Assembly (NCBI RefSeq): GCF_003696215.1
Contig: NZ_RFFG01000027.1
Coordinates: 1-64,000, forward strand
Direction of reading: 5' to 3'
Source: Actinomadura harenae
GTDB taxonomy: Bacteria > Actinomycetota > Actinomycetes > Streptosporangiales > Streptosporangiaceae
DNA: 64,000 bases
This document shows positions 38,279 to 46,326 of this stretch, in pieces. The position numbers and the translations under genes were made by a program. The first letter of the stretch is position 1, and the number at the start of each line of letters is the position of its first letter. Below the pieces are notes generated by a model. That model ran no database searches and was not told where the DNA came from. It saw only the letters and a program-made list of their open reading frames with translations.

Positions 38279-39268
38279 ATGGACGATCGTCTGTACGTGC
38301 GGCTGGGACGCACCGGCCTCGTGGTCAGCAGGCTGTGCCTGGGCACGGTGAACTTCGGCGGCCGCGTGGACGAGCCCGCCGCGCACCGGCTTCTGGACCA
38401 CGGGCTGGAGCGCGGCGTCAACTTCGTCGACACCGCGAACATGTACGGCTGGCGCGTCCACAAGGGATGGACCGAGGAGGTCATCGGCCGGTGGCTCGGC
38501 CGCCCGTCGCGGCGGGACGACGTCGTCCTGGCCACCAAGGTCGGCTACCCGATGAGCGAGACGCCGAACGGCGGCGGCCTGTCCATCAGGAACATCATCG
38601 CCTCCTGCGAGGCCTCGCTGCGCAGGCTGGGGACCGAGTGGATCGACCTCTACCAGACCCACAACGTCGACCGCGGCGTCGCGTGGGACGAGGTCTGGGA
38701 GGCCATGGAGATCCTGGTGCGGCAGGGCAAGGTGCGCTACGTCGGCTCGTCGAACGCAGCGGGCTGGGACATCGCCGCCGCCCAGGAGACCGCGGTTCGC
38801 CGGGGCTTCGTCGGGCTGGCCTCGGAGCAGTGCCTGTACAACCTCGTGACACGCCACCCCGAGCTGGAGGTGCTCCCGGCCGCGAGGGCCTACGGCCTCG
38901 GGGTGCTGGTCTGGGCGCCGCTGCACGGGGGGCTGCTGAGCGGAGTGCTGCGCAAGCACGCGGACGGCGTCGCGGTGAAGTCCGGGCAGGGGCGCGCGGC
39001 GGTCGCGTTGGAGGCCCACCGGGACGCCGTCGCGGAGTACGAGCGGCTGTGCGCCGAGTTCGAGCGTCCGCCGGCGGAGGTGGGGATGGCGTGGGTGCTC
39101 TCGCGGCCCGGGGTGACGTCGGCGGTCATCGGCCCGCGCACGGCCGATCACGTCGACGGCGCTCTGCGCGCGCTCGAGACGCCGCTGTCGGACGCGCAGT
39201 CGGCCCGGCTCGGCAAGCTGTTCCCGCCCGTCGGCCACGGCGGGCCCGCCCCTGACGCGTGGATCTGA
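38279..39268 (+). CDS. aldo/keto reductase, probable NDP-hexose C-3 reductase (EryBII/TylCII type)
   Basis: A 329-residue AKR-fold enzyme with the catalytic set VDTANMYG (Asp, Tyr), LATKVG (Lys) and LYQTHNVD (His), and an NADPH-binding C-terminal half. The final GGPAPDAWI tail resembles the ends of the EryBII/TylCII reductases. Those enzymes reduce the 3-keto/2,3-enol intermediate made by a 2,3-dehydratase during 2,6-dideoxysugar formation, and such a dehydratase lies at 61995-63422. It probably marks the left end of the cluster. A general AKR role cannot be excluded. Confidence 0.78.
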   Translation: MDDRLYVRLGRTGLVVSRLCLGTVNFGGRVDEPAAHRLLDHGLERGVNFVDTANMYGWRVHKGWTEEVIGRWLGRPSRRDDVVLATKVGYPMSETPNGGGLSIRNIIASCEASLRRLGTEWIDLYQTHNVDRGVAWDEVWEAMEILVRQGKVRYVGSSNAAGWDIAAAQETAVRRGFVGLASEQCLYNLVTRHPELEVLPAARAYGLGVLVWAPLHGGLLSGVLRKHADGVAVKSGQGRAAVALEAHRDAVAEYERLCAEFERPPAEVGMAWVLSRPGVTSAVIGPRTADHVDGALRALETPLSDAQSARLGKLFPPVGHGGPAPDAWI

Positions 39269-39300
39269 GGAGCCGGCCCGGCCCGTGCGCCGTCGACCGG

Positions 39301-39921
39301 CTACGACTCCCCGGCGGCCCGCGAGCTCTGGGGCTGGAGCGGGCGCGGCGGGCACTGCTCGTAGGTGGGCAGGAGCCCGGCCGCCGCCGCCTCGGCCAGC
39401 GTGGGAGCCGTGGTGTCCTTGGCCGAGCGGATCGGCGGCTCGGTCAGCTCCCACGGCAGCGCGAGGTCCGGGTCGAGCGCGTCGATCTCGATCATGGTGC
39501 CCGGCACGTACTCGGTGGAGCACAGGTAGCACATGGACGTGCCCTCGGTGAGGGCGACGAACGCGTGGCCGATCCCGTCGGGGAGGTAGACGGCCGTGCC
39601 GGACTCGGGGCTCTGGTAGGTCACGTCGTACTGGCCGAACGTCGGCGAGCCCACGCGGATGTCGACGGCGATGTCGAGCGCGAGCCCTCGCACGCAGGTG
39701 ATGAACTTCGCCTGGCCGGGCGGGACCCGGGTGCCGTGGACGCCGCGGAGGGTGTTCCGCCTCGACACCGAGAAGTTGACCTGCCGGATCACCAGTTCCC
39801 AGCCGGTGGCGGCCAGCAGGACGCTGTCGCGCACCGACTCGAGGAAGTGCCCCCGCGAGTCGGCCCGGGGTTCGGGCTGGATCCGGTACGCGCCGGGGAT
39901 CGTCATCTCCGAGATCAACAC
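39301..39921 (-). CDS. dTDP-4-keto-6-deoxyhexose 3,5-epimerase (RmlC-like)
   Basis: A 206-residue cupin of the RmlC family. RGVHGTRVPPGQAK contains the catalytic His, and YLCSTEYVPG lies where the catalytic Tyr sits. It inverts C-5, with or without C-3, of dTDP-4-keto-6-deoxyglucose; which one cannot be told. The start is GTG 39921 with CGGAG six bases upstream; the longer open frame would run into the methyltransferase gene. It is the last gene of a three-gene minus-strand operon with the TylF-like methyltransferase and the radical SAM enzyme. Confidence 0.85.
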   Translation of the reverse strand: MLISEMTIPGAYRIQPEPRADSRGHFLESVRDSVLLAATGWELVIRQVNFSVSRRNTLRGVHGTRVPPGQAKFITCVRGLALDIAVDIRVGSPTFGQYDVTYQSPESGTAVYLPDGIGHAFVALTEGTSMCYLCSTEYVPGTMIEIDALDPDLALPWELTEPPIRSAKDTTAPTLAEAAAAGLLPTYEQCPPRPLQPQSSRAAGES

Positions 39922-39937
39922 GTTGTGCTCCGTTCGG

Positions 39938-40711
39938 TCAGTCGGCCCAGCGCAGATAGATGACCGGCGGCTCGCGACCGGGGATCTGGTGCAGGGTGGT
40001 CCGCCCCAGGTCGAGGACCTCGCGGACGGCCGCGGTCTCCCCCGGCCACTTGGGATGGGCGAGTTCGTCGAAGGCGACGATGGCGCCCCGGGCCAGGTAC
40101 GGGCGGATGATCTGGAGGACGTCACGGGTCGGCGCGTAGAGGTCCATGTCGAAATAGGCCATCGCGATGACGGTCTCCGGATTCTCCTCCAGGTACCGGG
40201 GCACCGTCTCGCGGACGTCGCCCTGGACCACCAGGCTCCGCCGCACGTGACCGTGGGGTTCCCCGAGTTCGTGCGCGCGGAGCACCTCGCGCAGATGGTC
40301 CGGGTAGTCGTCGGCGGTGCGGAACCGGCCGACGACCGCGCTCGGGCTCACCTCGTCGACGCGGCTCACGTCGGGGAACCCGGTGAAGGTGTCGAAGCCG
40401 ACGATCCGGCGGAGGGGGTTCTGCGGCTCGTAGTGGCCGCGCAGTGCGGTGAGCGCCGCGAGGTGGCGGCCGTGCAGCACCCCGAACTCCATGATCACAC
40501 CGGGTACCGCGCGCACCTCCCGGTACAGGGCGTCCATGCTCAGCAGGTCGCCGAGCTGGCAGCGGCGCAGGTAGACGGGCAGGTTGTCGATCAGGTACTC
40601 GGGCGGGATCGGGGTCTTCACCAACAGCTCGGCGAGTCTCTCCCGCGACTCACGCTCCGCCGCCGACTCGTGCGGGACGATCTGCGGGTCGGTGTACCGG
40701 GGGGCGTTCAT
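39938..40711 (-). CDS. TylF/MycF-family O-methyltransferase
   Basis: A 257-residue SAM-dependent methyltransferase of the macrocin O-methyltransferase family. SAM-binding is visible at VIMEFGVLHGRHLAAL and VGFDTFTGFPD, and the metal-binding acidic residues in AYFDMDLYAPTRD and VAFDELAHPKW. Characterised members methylate sugar hydroxyls on glycosylated macrolides. Its operon with an epimerase fits methylation of the deoxysugar. ATG 40711 has GAGGAG upstream. Methylation of an aglycone hydroxyl remains possible. Confidence 0.85.
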   Translation of the reverse strand: MNAPRYTDPQIVPHESAAERESRERLAELLVKTPIPPEYLIDNLPVYLRRCQLGDLLSMDALYREVRAVPGVIMEFGVLHGRHLAALTALRGHYEPQNPLRRIVGFDTFTGFPDVSRVDEVSPSAVVGRFRTADDYPDHLREVLRAHELGEPHGHVRRSLVVQGDVRETVPRYLEENPETVIAMAYFDMDLYAPTRDVLQIIRPYLARGAIVAFDELAHPKWPGETAAVREVLDLGRTTLHQIPGREPPVIYLRWAD

Positions 40712-40794
40712 CTGGCTCTGCTCCTCATCGCTCGGGCCTGCGCCACGGCCACCGCCGGCCACCGTCGGCCTCCGTCGGCCTCCGGGTTCCCGCG

Positions 40795-42678
40795 TCATGC
40801 GATACGGCGCGGTGTGCCCATGTAGTGGGCGGCGGTCTCGTGGTTGTCCATGTGCTCGTAGAACCCGGACTGGGCTTCGAAGACATAGGTGGTCGCGGCC
40901 GTGGAGGGCGCGGTCAGCTGCGCCTTCTCCCATTGGCCGAGGATCTCGGCGACGTCGTAGGAGAACTCGACGGGGTCGCTGGCGTAGCCCGCGGTGTCGG
41001 CGACCGTCGTCTCGCGCCAGCCCGGCGGAGGACCGCCTGCGGGCTCCACGTACACCGGCCTCGACCACCGCTCGAAGTCGTAGAGGTCCAGCGCGAACCT
41101 CCGCCATGCGGCGGGGAAGCGCGGCACCACCGACTCCTCCCACCAGTGCGCCACGAATCGCTCCAGCCGCGGCTGCGCGTACAGCCGGCGCAGGCCCGCG
41201 ATGACCGCCGGCGATTCGGCGATGACGGGCGCCAGCTCGCGGAACTCGGCGACCTCGGCGTCGGCCGACCGGTCGGCCGCGGTGATCAGGCTCTGCACGA
41301 GCTCGGACTGGGACAGCCCGGTCAGGTCGCGGGCCGGCCTCCAGAGATGCCGGAGGTACTGGTTCTCGCCGAAGATCCGCGCCCAGAAGATGAACCGCTG
41401 CATCTCCAGGTTCTCGGCGATGGTCGCGCCGCGGTTGGCCAGGACGTACTCGAAGTCGTCGTCCTGGCCGCGGACGGTGACGAAACCGTGCAGGTCGCGC
41501 CGTTCGACGTAGTTGGTGTTCGGCAGCAGCAGCAGCGGGTACACGGCGATGCGCGGAACCCGCGAGGCGAGGCGGTCATAGCCGTCGAGGAACGATTCGG
41601 GGGTCTCGCCCGGGGCTCCCCAGATCAGCTCGGCGTAGCAGTCCAGCCCTTCGTCGTTGAGCCAGTCCACCAGCCCCTCCCACTTGTTGACCTTCATGTT
41701 CTTGCGCTGCATGTCGGTGAGCGCCTCGTCCGACAGTGTCTGGAGCGCCAGCGTGAACGAGCTCTTGAACCCGTTCTCCCGCAGGCGGGAGACGATGCGC
41801 ATGAAGCGGGCGGACTTGTTCTTCGCCCAGCTGGTCTCCAGCGCCCGCGGGTAGCCTCTGCGGTTGCGCACCTCGATCAGGTCCTCGACGAACTCCTCAT
41901 CCTGCTCGAGCAGCCCGAAGTTGGAGTCGCAGAGGACGATCGTCGGCGACTCGTGGAAGGCGAAGAAATCGAGCTCCTCGGCCAGCCGTTCCCGGGAGAA
42001 GGAGCGCATCCGCTGCCCGACCGCACCACCCCAGTAACAGAAGGAGCATTTGTAGGGGCAGCCGCGGTTCGTCTCCATCAACGCCACGTCGTAGCGGAAG
42101 TTCCCTGCGGCGTCCAGCATCGGCAGAGTGCCGGTGAGGAACGGCGACGGAATGATGTCGAGATTCTCTATGCGTTCCCGGGCGGCCGTCGTGTGCTCCG
42201 TGCCGTCCGGGCGCTTGTAGGAGATTCCGGCCACCTCGTGGGGGTCGAAGTCGCCGTTCTCGGTGAGGAGGTACCGGACGAGGTCGAGCATCGTGTGCTC
42301 GCCCTCGCCGTTGACGACCACGTCGACCTGCGGGTGCTCCCGGAAGACGCGGGCCGCCTGGTGCGCCACGTGGTTTCCGCCGAAGACGACCAGCCCGGCG
42401 GGGTTGAGTTGCTTGAAGGTCTCCGCCAGGCAGGCGAAACTGCGGTAGTTCCATCCGAGGACCGAGAAGCCGATGATGTCGGGAACGGCTTCCGAGAACA
42501 GATCCCGGGCCATGTTGGTGAGCCCTGTTCCACCACGGAAATTGCAGATCCGCACGTCGATCTCGGCCGCGATGTCCTGGTCGGCGTCCAGCGTCGCCTT
42601 CAGGTAGCCCGACGCGAGGGGCATCGAGTCGAGCGGAATGTCCCAAGCCCCTTGTTGGACAAGCGCGATAGTCAGCAT
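40795..42678 (-). CDS. cobalamin-binding-type radical SAM enzyme
   Basis: A 627-residue class B-like radical SAM protein. The N-terminal part (1-170) has the Rossmann-like B12-binding layout (PDIIGFSVLGWNYRSF, VVFGGNHVAHQAARVF, VVNGEGEHT). The radical SAM core carries the cluster motif CPYKCSFC (Cys207, 211, 214). A helical C-terminal region (about 440-627) follows. Relatives in natural-product clusters methylate unactivated carbons or perform radical rearrangements. Here it leads an operon with the TylF-like methyltransferase and the epimerase, so the target could be the sugar or the polyketide. The actual reaction is unknown. Confidence 0.85.
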   Translation of the reverse strand: MLTIALVQQGAWDIPLDSMPLASGYLKATLDADQDIAAEIDVRICNFRGGTGLTNMARDLFSEAVPDIIGFSVLGWNYRSFACLAETFKQLNPAGLVVFGGNHVAHQAARVFREHPQVDVVVNGEGEHTMLDLVRYLLTENGDFDPHEVAGISYKRPDGTEHTTAARERIENLDIIPSPFLTGTLPMLDAAGNFRYDVALMETNRGCPYKCSFCYWGGAVGQRMRSFSRERLAEELDFFAFHESPTIVLCDSNFGLLEQDEEFVEDLIEVRNRRGYPRALETSWAKNKSARFMRIVSRLRENGFKSSFTLALQTLSDEALTDMQRKNMKVNKWEGLVDWLNDEGLDCYAELIWGAPGETPESFLDGYDRLASRVPRIAVYPLLLLPNTNYVERRDLHGFVTVRGQDDDFEYVLANRGATIAENLEMQRFIFWARIFGENQYLRHLWRPARDLTGLSQSELVQSLITAADRSADAEVAEFRELAPVIAESPAVIAGLRRLYAQPRLERFVAHWWEESVVPRFPAAWRRFALDLYDFERWSRPVYVEPAGGPPPGWRETTVADTAGYASDPVEFSYDVAEILGQWEKAQLTAPSTAATTYVFEAQSGFYEHMDNHETAAHYMGTPRRIA

Positions 42679-42994
42679 CCGACCACCCTTCACACCCGTC
42701 GAGCTCAACAGTGTTCGTCGTCAGATACTCCTGCCGCCCGCTCAAGAATAGTTAGAAAGTCGGTGGAAAATGACTTCCGAACGCTTGCAGCATGCGGCAT
42801 CCAAGCGATGGGGGCAAGAAATCAGGGGCGTTTTCGATCACGGCCTGATCAGCGATGGCGGTAGTGGGTTCCACACGAGAATCCCGCCCGGCGGCGGCTC
42901 GGGCGGAAGGGCGGAAGGGAGGCCGCGGCGGTCGTCCTCTCCTGGGCCGGTCGCCGCGGCCACGCGGGCGGCCGCACTCCGCGGCCGCCCGGAT
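42679..42994. other. intergenic region between the radical SAM and ACP genes
   Basis: This region, about 315 bp long, should hold the promoter of the radical SAM operon (transcribed leftward) in its AT-richer left part (about 42710-42850). It contains the ACP terminator on its right. No TCGA-N7-TCGA pair was found in it, and no gene. Confidence 0.4.
42965..42991 (-). terminator. hairpin terminator after the ACP gene
   Basis: A perfect 11-bp stem (CGGGCGGCCGC at 42965-42975, complement at 42981-42991) with a 5-base loop ends three bases before the ACP stop codon, closing the SARP-halogenase-ACP operon. Confidence 0.75.
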
Positions 42995-43252
42995 TCAGGT
43001 CCTGAGGCCGGCGCGGGCGTTGATCATGTCGAGCAGCTGCCGGGGCGTCTCCGCCTTGGCGACGGCGTCGTCGTCCAGGCCGACCCCGTGTTCCCGCTCG
43101 ATGCTCGCCACCGTGTTGAGCAGGGCCAGCGAGTCGTAGCCGAGGGCACTGAACGGGACGTCGTGGATGTCACCGTCGAGGTCGGCCGTCTCCGTCTCGC
43201 CCGCGCATTCGCGGAGCTTCGCCGTCAGACCGGCCAGGGTGAAGGTTTCCAT
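42995..43252 (-). CDS. type II PKS acyl carrier protein
   Basis: An 85-residue acyl carrier protein. The phosphopantetheine attachment motif is LGYDSLALL with Ser41, and the surroundings (SIEREHGVGLDDDAV, TPRQLLDMIN) match ACPs of aromatic polyketide synthases. It carries malonyl and growing poly-beta-ketone chains for the KS-alpha/CLF pair at 59.3-61.8 kb. In most such clusters it directly follows the CLF gene; here it is about 16 kb away, behind the halogenase gene, with GAAGGAG before its ATG. It may also present a bound substrate to the halogenase; that is inference. Confidence 0.93.
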   Translation of the reverse strand: METFTLAGLTAKLRECAGETETADLDGDIHDVPFSALGYDSLALLNTVASIEREHGVGLDDDAVAKAETPRQLLDMINARAGLRT

Positions 43253-43267
43253 GTTCGACCTGCTCCT

Positions 43268-44635
43268 TCAGCTGTCGGCGACCGCGAGCGGCGCCCGCAG
43301 GGTGCCGAGGTACGGGTGCCAGAGATGGTCGGGATCTTGTTCCACCGCGAGGACGATCTCGCGCATCGCGGTGAGCGCGGCGGGGGTGTCGGTGTCGTAG
43401 AAGTCGCCCTGCAGCATCTTCAGGACGTCGACGCGGTAGCGAGGATCCTGGACGAAGGCCGTGAAGAGCACGTTCAGCCGGTAGTAGATCGAGATGAACT
43501 CGTACCAGTTGCGGACCGCCCGGCGCAGTTTTCCCTCGTACACGGCGAACCGGTCCTTGGTGAAACCGCCGGCGCGATGCGCCTCGATGATGTCCTTCGC
43601 GGCGAGCCGGGCGCTGTTGAGGGCGACGCTCACCCCGCTGGAGAAGATCGGGTCGACGAAGCGGGCCGCGTCCCCGATCATGACGAACCGGTCGCCGCAC
43701 ATCTCGGTCATGGAGTAGCTGTAGTCGCCCTCGGCCTTGAAGGGCCTGACCCGCCGAGCCAGCCTGAGCCCGCTCTCCAGGTCGGGCCGGCTGCCCACGA
43801 AGTCCCAGAAGAACCGCTCGCGATCGGTGGCGGCCTCGGTGAAACGGTGCTTTTGCGTCACGACCCCGACGCTCGTGATCGTGTCGGTGATGGGGATCTG
43901 CCAGACCCAGGTGTCCTTGAGCGGCAGGAAGTGGACGAAGATGTAGTCGGCCTTGCCGGAGGCGGTGGCGAGGGCGGTCCGGTCCAGTCCCTCGAACCAG
44001 GTGTGCACGGCGTACTGGTCGAAGACCGGGTCGGGCACCTTCAGCCGCAGCTGGCGGCCCAGCATGGTCTGCCGGCCCGACGCGTCCACGACCATGCGCG
44101 CGCTGTGGTGGAACGTCTCGTCTCCCGTCCGGCAGGTCAGCTCGACGCGGTCGGGGTCCGCGTCGAAGTCGGCCCGCAGGACCCTCGTCCTGGTGAAGAC
44201 CTTGGCTCCCCTGCTCTCGGCATGGTCGAGCAGGATCTGGTCGAACCGTCCCCGGTCGACGTGGTAGGTGAAGTCCCGGTCCACCTCCGGCTGGTCCCGC
44301 TCGACGAACATGACCTCGGCGGCCCGGAAGTCATGGCTCAGGCCGGTGAATCCGTTGTGGGGGATGTCGCGGGACTCCGCCGAGGTCCAGGCCGCGCCGT
44401 ACTTGCGCGGGAACCCGGCGGCGTCGATCTTGTCGAGCGCCCCGATCTCCGCCAGTACGGGCGTCGTCGCGGGCACCAGCGACTCGCCGACGTGCGGCCG
44501 GGGGAAGGACTCGCTCTCGAACACCGCCACCGACAGCCCCGCGCCCGCGAGGTAGGAGGCGACGGTGGAGCCGGCGGGGCCGCCGCCGATGACGGCTACG
44601 TCGAAGTCCGGTTGCACGGCCTGCCTCCAGGTCAT
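43268..44635 (-). CDS. FAD-dependent halogenase (CndH/PltA-like)
   Basis: A 455-residue flavoprotein. The Rossmann motif GGGPAG covers residues 17-22, GESLVPATTP follows, Lys78 lies in FPRKYGA where halogenases keep the catalytic Lys that guides hypohalous acid, and WVWQIP at 243-248 matches the WxWxIP signature. These three together favour a halogenase over a simple monooxygenase. It would need reduced FAD from a separate reductase, not seen in this window, and probably chlorinates an electron-rich position. Its ATG overlaps the SARP stop (ATGA) and the ACP gene follows after 15 bases, so it is coupled to both. The substrate is unknown. Confidence 0.82.
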   Translation of the reverse strand: MTWRQAVQPDFDVAVIGGGPAGSTVASYLAGAGLSVAVFESESFPRPHVGESLVPATTPVLAEIGALDKIDAAGFPRKYGAAWTSAESRDIPHNGFTGLSHDFRAAEVMFVERDQPEVDRDFTYHVDRGRFDQILLDHAESRGAKVFTRTRVLRADFDADPDRVELTCRTGDETFHHSARMVVDASGRQTMLGRQLRLKVPDPVFDQYAVHTWFEGLDRTALATASGKADYIFVHFLPLKDTWVWQIPITDTITSVGVVTQKHRFTEAATDRERFFWDFVGSRPDLESGLRLARRVRPFKAEGDYSYSMTEMCGDRFVMIGDAARFVDPIFSSGVSVALNSARLAAKDIIEAHRAGGFTKDRFAVYEGKLRRAVRNWYEFISIYYRLNVLFTAFVQDPRYRVDVLKMLQGDFYDTDTPAALTAMREIVLAVEQDPDHLWHPYLGTLRAPLAVADS

Positions 44636-45426
44636 ATCGCTGCGCGAAGAGGTGATTCGAGGTCCATCGAGAGCTCGCTGCGCGCATGCAGCAACCCCGC
44701 GTGGACCTGCTTGAGGTCCGGGCTCGGTTCGAGGCCGAGGTCCCGGTCCAGCAGACGCCGGACGTCCTGATAGGCCTCCAGGGCCTCGGCCCTTCGGCCG
44801 ACCCGGGTCAGGGCGATGATGAGCTGCCCGTGCAGCCACTCGTTGTAGGGGTACCTGGTCACCAGTGATTTGAGTTCGGCGATCAGCTCGTGGTGCCTGC
44901 CCAGCCTCATATCGGCGGCGATCCGGAGTTCGAGCGCGCTGACATATCGCTCTTCGAAATGCGCGGCGTAGCCGCGGAGCAGCGGACCGCAGTTGACGTT
45001 CCCGAGCATCGGCCCGCGCCAGAGGGCAAGCGCTTCACGCAGTATGCGGGCCGCTTCTCTCGCGTCGTGCGCCAAGAGTGCGCGGCCGGTGTCGAGCATG
45101 CTGTTGAAGCGCGTGGCGTCGACCTCCGAGGGCGGAATGTCCAACACATAGCCGGGGGGACGCGTGATGAGCGGGTCCGGCAGTCCGCTGCGCTCCTGCA
45201 ACCGGCCGAAGACCCGGCGCAGCTGGTAAATATACGTTTGCGTGGTGGTCGTCGCGCTGCGCGGCGGATCGTCGGACCACAATTCTTCGATGAGCGTGTC
45301 AATGCTCACGACCTGCCCGGCCCGCAGTACCAGAACCGCGAGGACCTGGCGCACCTTCGGCGCACTGGGCGTCCAGTCGGTCTCGCCTTCCGCCATTTCG
45401 AACAATCCGAGGACCGTGAATCGCAT
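44632..45426 (-). CDS. SARP-family pathway activator
   Basis: A 264-residue Streptomyces antibiotic regulatory protein. An OmpR-type winged helix domain (1-95; LWSDDPPRSATTTTQTYIYQLRR) binds direct heptamer repeats, and a BTAD helical domain (about 100-250) follows. The size is that of the short activators such as ActII-ORF4 and RedD. A GGGGAGGA site precedes ATG 45426. It begins an operon with halogenase and ACP, so it should raise its own operon and other cluster operons. Candidate boxes lie at 47026, 52203 and 61921. Confidence 0.92.
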   Translation of the reverse strand: MRFTVLGLFEMAEGETDWTPSAPKVRQVLAVLVLRAGQVVSIDTLIEELWSDDPPRSATTTTQTYIYQLRRVFGRLQERSGLPDPLITRPPGYVLDIPPSEVDATRFNSMLDTGRALLAHDAREAARILREALALWRGPMLGNVNCGPLLRGYAAHFEERYVSALELRIAADMRLGRHHELIAELKSLVTRYPYNEWLHGQLIIALTRVGRRAEALEAYQDVRRLLDRDLGLEPSPDLKQVHAGLLHARSELSMDLESPLRAAI

Positions 45427-45501
45427 TCGTCCTCCCCGTTATCTGTTGTCAGTCACGCGATGCACGATAAGTGATGCCATCGAGGCGACTCAAGAGACGG
45501 G

Positions 45502-45523
45502 GCGAAGGTGGCGCGAAGGTGGC
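45502..45523 (-). promoter_or_regulatory. perfect 11-bp tandem repeat upstream of the SARP gene
   Basis: GCGAAGGTGGC occurs twice in immediate succession (45502-45512, 45513-45523), 76-97 bases before the SARP ATG. On the transcribed sense it reads CTTCGCG, four bases, CTTCGCC: 7-bp repeats with an 11-bp period, the geometry SARP proteins bind. Autoregulation is inferred. Confidence 0.5.
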
Positions 45524-45715
45524 AGAACCGCGTGCCCCCGGCCCTCACCCGGGGTCTGACATGCGCCACAACAGGTCGTACGACCCGGTGCCCCCGGTCG
45601 TACACCCCCTCCCTGACCGGCAGGTCGGCGATACGGAACGCCACCGGTGTGACCTGAGGGGCACGGCATCACCCATCCGCCGTGAAGCGCGTGGACGGCA
45701 GCGGCTTAACCCGGG

Positions 45716-45763
45716 ATCGAACCGCACATCGACTTGACAGGCGAAATCAGGGTGCCAATATGT
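45716..45763 (+). promoter_or_regulatory. promoter-like element, copy 1
   Basis: The element reads TCGA, then CATCGACTTGACA at 45728-45739, then GAAATCAGGGTGCC and AATATGT at 45757-45763. It matches copy 2 (46182-46230) at most positions. TTGACA could be a -35 box; no clean -10 was found. It points toward the response-regulator gene but lies about 560 bases from its start. Confidence 0.5.
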
Positions 45764-45970
45764 GATCTGGTTCGAGGCCAGGGGATGATAGCGCGCGATT
45801 GACAGAGGACAACTCAGAAGATGCGGCCGCATACGGTAAGTGCCCGCGCGGCCGGCGGGCCGGCCGTCCGACAAGCGCGCCGATCTTGCAGGTTCCCGCC
45901 ACTACTCATGCGATCCGGTTGAATACGCAGCGGCTGGTCGTTTCGAAACCACATCGACATGATGTTTCCA

Positions 45971-46000
45971 TGTGAACGATTATCGGCACTGTCGTTCACA
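45971..46000. promoter_or_regulatory. 9-bp dyad TGTGAACGA-N12-TCGTTCACA
   Basis: Perfect arms at 45971-45979 and 45992-46000 with a 12-base AT-rich centre. The form suggests an operator for a dimeric regulator; a small hairpin is the alternative. Confidence 0.45.
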
Positions 46001-46181
46001 GATGATGATCTAGGCGTCGGCGCAGGCCACGGCGCGATTCGGCGTCATGACGGGCTCGCACGACCAAGTTGAAATCTTGATTATGTGCCCGATCATCGGC
46101 AAGAGATGACAAGTTGGTGAACACCCTGTGGCGAGAAGTACCACACCCACTGAGCAGGTGAAAGTCGGCCACTTGACCGGA

Positions 46182-46230
46182 TTCGGACCATACGTCGACT
46201 TGATCTTGCAAATTAGGGGTGCGAATATGT
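46182..46230 (+). promoter_or_regulatory. promoter-like element, copy 2, upstream of the response regulator
   Basis: TCGG, then CGTCGACTTGATC at 46193-46205, CAAATTAGGGGTGCG and AATATGT at 46224-46230. It lies about 97 bases before GTG 46327 and is the likely promoter region of that gene. It has the same layout as copy 1, and a similar CACTTGACCGG lies just upstream at 46169-46179. Confidence 0.5.
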
Positions 46231-46326
46231 CTATTTGGGGTCGGGGTCGGATCCGCGAGACAGGTGGCCCGCATGAAGCCGGACACGGACATGTCCATCC
46301 GAGCAGATAATCCCAAGGGGGTATCC

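Larger units (their letters stand above)
45427..46326. other. 0.9-kb regulatory island between the SARP and response-regulator genes
   Basis: No protein-coding gene is apparent. The stretch is AT-richer than the genes on both sides (roughly half AT around 46060-46240 by eye). It holds a perfect tandem 11-bp repeat near the SARP promoter, two copies of a 48-bp promoter-like element and a 9-bp dyad (listed separately). It must carry the promoters of both regulators and probably sites for more than one regulator. A short untranslated RNA transcribed from the first element is possible but not shown. Confidence 0.6.

Noticed and set aside
39301-40125. Longer start for the 3,5-epimerase
   Set aside because: It would overlap the TylF-like methyltransferase by about 190 bases with non-family sequence; GTG 39921 has CGGAG at proper spacing.
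43268-44635. Geranylgeranyl-reductase-like or plain hydroxylase identity for the halogenase
   Set aside because: The WxWxIP motif and Lys78 in the expected place favour a halogenase; activity still needs proof, so confidence is kept below 0.9.
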